Positions 31,053 through 34,969 of a DNA stretch of 34,969 nucleotides are shown piece by piece (position 1 is the stretch's first letter; the number at the start of each line of letters is the position of its first letter). Made by a program: the position numbers and the translations under genes. The notes beneath the pieces were generated by a model that saw only the letters and a program-made list of their open reading frames with translations, was not told where the DNA came from and did not search any database. Origin of the DNA: Chloroflexota bacterium (GTDB lineage Bacteria > Chloroflexota > Chloroflexia > Chloroheliales > Chloroheliaceae); the NCBI GenBank assembly GCA_028287745.1, contig JAQBPB010000074.1:1-34969 (forward strand). Direction: 5' to 3'.

Positions 31053-32816
31053 TTGGCTTCGTACTCAACTCGCCGTAAAGGTCTGGCCGGACTTTTGACG
31101 GCCTGCCTTCTGGCGGTCCTGGTCCTGACCTCAGCCGGTTCCCACACCACTAACGCGGCACCTAACCTTAACTATTATCCCGAAACCGGTCACTATCTGA
31201 GTGGCATTTTCAAAACCTATTGGGAAACCAACGGTGGCCTGGAGCAGTTCGGCTATCCGCTGACCGAGGTCTTTGTCGAAAAGTCCCCGACCGATGGTAA
31301 GTCTTACCAGACCCAGTATTTTGAAAGAGCTGTTTTTGAGTACCACCCGGAATTTGCCGGGACGAAATACCAGGTGTTGCTGCGCCTGGCCGGTAACCTG
31401 ATTACCCAGGGCCGGACTTTCGAGCCTTCCCCGGTAAACAGCAGTACCGCCGACCGGTTTTATTTCAGAGAGACCAAACACACCCTGGAAGGCGGCTTCA
31501 AGGCTTACTGGGAAAAGTGGGGCGGCTTGCCGGTTTACGGCTTCCCGGTCAGCGAACCTTTCACCGAACTGAACCCGGCCGATAATAAGGCTTACACGGT
31601 CCAGTATTTCGAGCGGGCCCGCTTCGAATATCACCCGGAATTTGCCGGAACCCGCTATGAAGTGTTGTTGGGCCTGCTCGGCTGGCAATTGTTGAACTCG
31701 GCGAACGTTCCGGACGCGGTTAAAGTGCGGCAACCGGCCGGTTTAACTACCGCGCCGGTCTTCCCGGCGACCTTACCCCTGACCATTACGCCGCTCAAGG
31801 GGCCGCACGTCGGCTACGGCATGAACGTCTGGCTCTTCGGGCAGGACAAGGACCGCGTTTTAAACCTGTTGACCGGGGCCGGTTTTGACTGGATTCGCCA
31901 GCAGGTCGGCTGGGACGCCCTGGAACCAAGCCCCGGCCAGTTCCAGTGGGGTGAGCTTGACGCGATTATTGACGCGACCAGCCGCCGCAATGTTAAAGTC
32001 ATTTTGAGCGTGGTGCGTTCGCCGCACTGGGCGGGCATCAACGGCACCAGCGGCCTTCCGGCCAACCCGGCTAACTTCGGTAATTTATTGCGGCAGTTAG
32101 CGACCCGTTACAAAGGCCGCGTCCAGGCTTACGAGGTCTGGAATGAGCAGAATATTGAACGGGAAACCGGCGGCGGCAAGGTGCTGGTCGCGCCTTATAT
32201 TGCCATTCTCAAAGCGGGTTATCAGGCCGTAAAATCGGTTGACCCGGGAGCGGTGGTGCTTTATGGCGGTCTTAGCCCGACCGGCATCAACGACCCGAAC
32301 TACGCGATTGACGATATCAAGTTCCTGGAACAGTCTTACCAGTACAACAACGGTGAGATGAAGAATTACTTTGATGCCCTGGGCGGGCATCCCGGCGGAG
32401 CGGCTAACACTCCAGACGAATTGTGGCCAGTAGACCCTCCGGCGGACAAAAACCGGCCCTGGTCAACCGACGGCTCCTTCTACTTCCGGCGAGTGGAAAA
32501 CCTGCGCGCGGTGATGGAAAAGTACGGCGACGGCAGCAAGCAAATCTGGTTGACCGAGTTCGGCTGGACCACCAAGAATGCCGCGCCCGGTTACGAGTAC
32601 GGGGCGTTGGTCAGTGAACAGCAGCAGGCCAGTTACCTGGTGCGGGCCTTCCAGCGGTCCAAGGCGATGTACCCCTGGATGGGAGTAATGACAATGTGGC
32701 AGCTTAACTTTGCCACGGTAGTTGGACCGGAAGACGAAAAAGCTCCCTGGGGTTTAATCCGGGCCGACTGGTCCACCCGCCCGTCCTACGACGCTCTAAA
32801 AGCTATGCCCAAGTAG
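31053..32816 (+). CDS. Secreted glycoside hydrolase (clan GH-A) with two N-terminal YFERARFEYHPE-type repeats
   Basis: The 587-aa exported protein has a signal peptide (1 to ~36). Two ~73-residue repeats (about 42-114 and 137-211) follow, each running from ETxHxLxGxFKxYWE through FGYP/YGFP to QYFERAxFEYHPEFAG and a V-L-L-x-L end. Such repeats are, to my knowledge, common on secreted Chloroflexota proteins; their role is unknown. Residues ~250-585 are a TIM-barrel hydrolase like GH39/GH5: acid/base Glu365 in VWNEQN and nucleophile Glu502 in WLTEFGW, with the barrel strand DWIRQQVGWDALEPSPGQ. The substrate is probably a plant- or cell-derived polysaccharide. The start is TTG, preceded by AAAGG 9 nt upstream. 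Confidence 0.88.
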   Translation: MASYSTRRKGLAGLLTACLLAVLVLTSAGSHTTNAAPNLNYYPETGHYLSGIFKTYWETNGGLEQFGYPLTEVFVEKSPTDGKSYQTQYFERAVFEYHPEFAGTKYQVLLRLAGNLITQGRTFEPSPVNSSTADRFYFRETKHTLEGGFKAYWEKWGGLPVYGFPVSEPFTELNPADNKAYTVQYFERARFEYHPEFAGTRYEVLLGLLGWQLLNSANVPDAVKVRQPAGLTTAPVFPATLPLTITPLKGPHVGYGMNVWLFGQDKDRVLNLLTGAGFDWIRQQVGWDALEPSPGQFQWGELDAIIDATSRRNVKVILSVVRSPHWAGINGTSGLPANPANFGNLLRQLATRYKGRVQAYEVWNEQNIERETGGGKVLVAPYIAILKAGYQAVKSVDPGAVVLYGGLSPTGINDPNYAIDDIKFLEQSYQYNNGEMKNYFDALGGHPGGAANTPDELWPVDPPADKNRPWSTDGSFYFRRVENLRAVMEKYGDGSKQIWLTEFGWTTKNAAPGYEYGALVSEQQQASYLVRAFQRSKAMYPWMGVMTMWQLNFATVVGPEDEKAPWGLIRADWSTRPSYDALKAMPK

Positions 32817-32831
32817 GCTTTTAAGCCTGAA

Positions 32832-32870
32832 AACAAGGAGAGGCCGGCCTAAAAACCGGCCTCTTTGTTA
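32832..32870 (+). terminator. Terminator of the glycoside hydrolase gene
   Basis: AGAGGCCGG and CCGGCCTCT pair around a short A-rich loop, extended by AACAA/TTGTT, and end in TTTGTTATTT. Confidence 0.85.
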
Positions 32871-32934
32871 TTTATAACCTTTAAGAAAAACCGGTCAGGT
32901 TGGGTTCCTACCGGTTGACCTGCTTTTTATTCTA

Positions 32935-32963
32935 TTGGCGGTCGGGTTTATCCGGGGTATAAT
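32935..32963 (+). promoter_or_regulatory. Promoter of the truncated antitoxin-like ORF
   Basis: TTGGCG (32935-32940) and perfect TATAAT (32958-32963) are 17 bp apart, ~46 bp before an ATG with an AAGG site. Confidence 0.55.
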
Positions 32964-33009
32964 TGAATGTACTACAACTAAATAAACCATTTATGAAAAG
33001 GCAAAAAGA

Positions 33010-33084
33010 ATGGGCCAAATGGTTACCCTTAATTTGCCGGACCCAATCTATCAAAGAATCAAGGATAGGTGGAAATTCTCATGA
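33010..33084 (+). pseudogene. Truncated antitoxin-like ORF (24 aa)
   Basis: The 24-residue product starts MGQMVTLNLPDPIYQRIKDR and then stops after WKFS. The opening resembles the N-terminus of small ribbon-helix-helix-like or antitoxin-type proteins of the pattern VTLNLPDxxYxRLxxRA, which normally continue ~50 residues. Promoter and AAGG (8 nt before the ATG) are intact. No continuation was found in other frames, and no toxin gene is nearby. It is most likely a remnant of a lost gene. A functional micropeptide is less likely. Confidence 0.5.
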
Positions 33085-33293
33085 GCAGAGGTTATGATGT
33101 TTCAAATTCTTAACCGGTTTCACCTGGTTAGATCAAGACGTATCCTGGTAAAAGCAGGTGTACATCCACCTGAAGATTAGAAAATTAAGGTTTCTTAAAT
33201 TCCATCTCTAAGTAAATACATAAAACTAACCAGGCCAGAAGAACGTATAACTACAAAGGCAATTTCCCCTTAATAACCTGGCCGACCTTTGCC

Positions 33294-33322
33294 TTAAAGA
33301 TCAAATACTATAAGAATATAAT
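33294..33322 (+). promoter_or_regulatory. Candidate promoter of the P450 gene
   Basis: TTAAAG (33294-33299) and perfect TATAAT (33317-33322) are 17 bp apart. The start near 33329 would leave only a ~12-nt leader containing AGGAG (33331-33335). The -35 is weak. Confidence 0.45.
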
Positions 33323-33340
33323 AGGTTTGTAGGAGTCCTT

Positions 33341-34741
33341 ATGACCTCACATAAAAGCCCACCCGGCCCGAAAAATAAACTTCCTTTTGGTATCGACCAC
33401 CTATTCAGTGCCACTAAAGACGCCCTGGCTCATTTGAAAGCCATGAGCGTTGATGGTGATGTTGTTCACTATGTCATTGGCGCGGGCAAAGTCAAAATGA
33501 ATGTGTATCATTTGAACCACCCGGATTATATCCGCGAGGTGCTTGTTACTAACCAGCGTAATTTTCAAAAAGGGGTTAGTATTTTATTGCTTAAAGACCT
33601 GCTTAGCGAAAGTATACTGACCAGCAGCGGGGACTTTCACCTGCGGCAGCGCCGCCTGGCCCAACCGGCTTTTCACAAGAAACGCATCGCCGCTTTCGGC
33701 CGGATTATGACGGATTTTGCTAACCGGAAGATCGAAAGCTGGCCTGAAGAAGCGACCCTGGACATGGCCGAGGAAATGAAGCAACTAACCCTGGAAATTG
33801 TGGTCAAATCGCTGTTCGACTCGGACCTGGATAAGGAAAATACGGAAATCCGGGAAGCCCTTGAAGGCTTGAATGATTGGGCCGAACGCATCCTGCTGCC
33901 GCCCAGGATTGCCCGGTTGCTGGGCACTATCCCTATCCCGGTGACAACCCGCTTCAACAAAGCCCGCCAGGTGCTGAATTCTTCGATGGACCGGCTGATT
34001 GCCGAACGGCGGGCCAGCGGCAAGGACCATGGCGACTTGCTCTCGATGCTGCTCCAGGCTACCGACGAAGAAGGCGATAAAACCGGTATGAGCAATGAAC
34101 AGGTCCGTTACGAAATTTTGACCATGTTCCTGGCCGGGCATGAAACTACCGCCCTGGCCCTGATGTGGACCTGGTATTTGCTCTCCCAAAACCCTGACGC
34201 GGTCGCGAAACTTCACGCCGAACTGGATAGCGTCCTGGCGGGCCGCACGCCGACCGTCGCTGATTTACCCAACTTGCCTTATACCGAAAAGGTCTTTACC
34301 GAGGTTATGCGGCTCTACCCGCCCGCCTATGCCACCAGCCGCTACGCTGTGACGGACCAGGAGGTGGGTGGCTATATCATCCCGGCCGGTTCGCGGATTA
34401 TTATCAGCCAGTACGTGACCCACCACGACCCGCGATTTTTCCCTGACCCGGAGAAATTCGACCCGGACCGCTGGACACCCGAATTCAAGGCCACTCTGCC
34501 AAAGTTCGCTTACTGGCCCTTTGGCGGCGGGCCGCGCCTGTGCATCGGGGAGCCTTTCGCCTGGATGGAAGGCGCTTTGCTGATCGCGACCATCGCCCAG
34601 CGCTGCGACTTCCGGCTGTTACCCGGCCACCCGGTGGCGACCCGGCCTCAAATAACCTTACGCGCCCGCTATGGCATGAAGATGATTGTGTCGCGGCGTA
34701 AGGTGCCTATTAAGAAAGTTCCGGTCGAAGCTGCCAGCTAA
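33341..34741 (+). CDS. Cytochrome P450 (soluble bacterial type)
   Basis: A heme-thiolate monooxygenase of 466 aa without a membrane anchor. The I-helix oxygen-activation motif is AGHETT (265-270). The K-helix ExxR is Glu321-Arg324 (EVMRLYPP), and the PERF-like segment DPDRW follows. The heme loop FGGGPRLCIGEPFA carries the ligand Cys401. The motifs and length are closer to CYP102- or CYP110-like fatty-acid/terpene hydroxylases than to the ~400-aa CYP105/107 group. This is a judgement by motif style. No ferredoxin, ferredoxin reductase or biosynthetic partner is nearby, so electron donors come from elsewhere. AGGAG lies 5 nt before the ATG. Confidence 0.93.
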   Translation: MTSHKSPPGPKNKLPFGIDHLFSATKDALAHLKAMSVDGDVVHYVIGAGKVKMNVYHLNHPDYIREVLVTNQRNFQKGVSILLLKDLLSESILTSSGDFHLRQRRLAQPAFHKKRIAAFGRIMTDFANRKIESWPEEATLDMAEEMKQLTLEIVVKSLFDSDLDKENTEIREALEGLNDWAERILLPPRIARLLGTIPIPVTTRFNKARQVLNSSMDRLIAERRASGKDHGDLLSMLLQATDEEGDKTGMSNEQVRYEILTMFLAGHETTALALMWTWYLLSQNPDAVAKLHAELDSVLAGRTPTVADLPNLPYTEKVFTEVMRLYPPAYATSRYAVTDQEVGGYIIPAGSRIIISQYVTHHDPRFFPDPEKFDPDRWTPEFKATLPKFAYWPFGGGPRLCIGEPFAWMEGALLIATIAQRCDFRLLPGHPVATRPQITLRARYGMKMIVSRRKVPIKKVPVEAAS

Positions 34742-34881
34742 GGTTTAAGTAGGTGTTGTTACCCATCACTATACCGGTAGGTGAGTTTATTGGACGGTTC
34801 AGCCATTCATCAAGTTTTCCTGATGCGAATTATTCGATTTTCCCCGTATAGTTTTATTTAAACCCACCGCGTTAACCTAGA
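34742..34881. other. Intergenic, nothing recognised
   Basis: No ORF, promoter pair or repeat that I can support. Confidence 0.3.
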
Positions 34882-34912
34882 CAAGGCTCCCGGCGCGTGA
34901 CCGGGGGCCTTG
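34882..34912 (+). terminator. Possible terminator of the P450 gene
   Basis: CAAGGCTCCCGG and CCGGGGGCCTTG form a 12-bp stem with one T-G pair. The T-run after it is poor and it lies 140 bp from the stop, so the role is uncertain. Confidence 0.45.
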
Positions 34913-34969
34913 CTCTAAACCTTATAGACCACTTCTCAACAAATCTCTCCCCCTGATTTGTCCTGGAAT

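Larger units (their letters stand above)
32871..33340. other. Gene-poor region before the P450
   Basis: It holds a second hairpin with T-run (AACCGGT/ACCGGTT, 32889-32916, then CTTTTTATT), a promoter and truncated ORF (32935-33084), a CAGGTG-TACATC-CACCTG hairpin near 33156-33173, and the P450 promoter. No further gene is supported. Confidence 0.4.

Noticed and set aside
33341..34741. P450 as a sign of a secondary-metabolite gene cluster
   Set aside because: No synthase, transferase, transporter or redox partner is nearby in this window.

Overview
The window looks like chromosomal DNA of a free-living bacterium, most likely a Chloroflexota member. This is inferred from protein style, not from a marker gene. 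The signs are a secreted glycosidase with two tandem repeats of the kind ending in YFERARFEYHPE, a DUF3352 lipoprotein, several lipoproteins with long Ala/Thr linkers, a DUF4388 protein, and an acyl-CoA dehydrogenase, cytochrome P450 and RqcH-type protein in a moderate-GC background. Promoters follow the usual TTGACA / 16-17 bp / TATAAT pattern, and TTG or GTG starts are common (gmd, CBS protein, hom, glycosidase). I saw no insertion sequence, prophage, CRISPR array or rRNA.

Layout. 1-5.6 kb, minus strand: hisG, gmd with its own terminator, then a small operon of DUF4388 protein, DinG-type helicase and a 158-aa hypothetical. 5.9-6.8 kb: an alpha/beta hydrolase on the plus strand. 7.0-7.25 kb: a palindromic dispersed repeat. 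7.3-9.9 kb, minus: a histone-deacetylase-family protein translationally coupled to an unknown 459-aa protein. 10.2-12.1 kb: RqcH (ribosome quality control). 12.2-13.5 kb, minus: a quinone oxidoreductase and tRNA-Gly(CCC) behind a perfect consensus promoter. 13.6-14.4 kb: an aldehyde dehydrogenase pseudogene with a large internal deletion and an in-frame TAG. 14.5-20 kb: an NfeD-like membrane protein, a lipoprotein with an HELTH zinc-protease motif, a DUF3352 lipoprotein and a CBS-pair protein. 20.2-21.4 kb: homoserine dehydrogenase. 22.1 kb: a tiny Cys-rich, probably zinc-binding protein behind a strong promoter. 22.5-28.1 kb, minus: acyl-CoA dehydrogenase, HtrA-type lipoprotein protease, a four-helix membrane protein, an RluA-RlmI-type fusion and glutaredoxin. 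28.5-30.9 kb: citrate synthase (minus) divergent from a small HTH protein plus aroD (plus). 31-34.7 kb, plus: the secreted glycosidase, a truncated antitoxin-like ORF and a cytochrome P450.

Most genes are single-gene units with their own terminators, so the window is mainly a mosaic of housekeeping genes. The most interesting locus is 29.64-30.15 kb. A stand-alone HTH protein, resembling the HTH domain I recall fused to some bacterial citrate synthases, is divergent from a citrate synthase gene. Four TTGAT units at an exact 10-bp period sit between two divergent TTGACA promoters. This suggests a BldC/Xis-like head-to-tail operator controlling the entry step of the TCA cycle. Also worth a look are the RluA-methyltransferase fusion, a family of ACGTAGAACG-type inverted repeats at gene ends, a structured element at 15.3-15.46 kb, and the zinc-binding microprotein.
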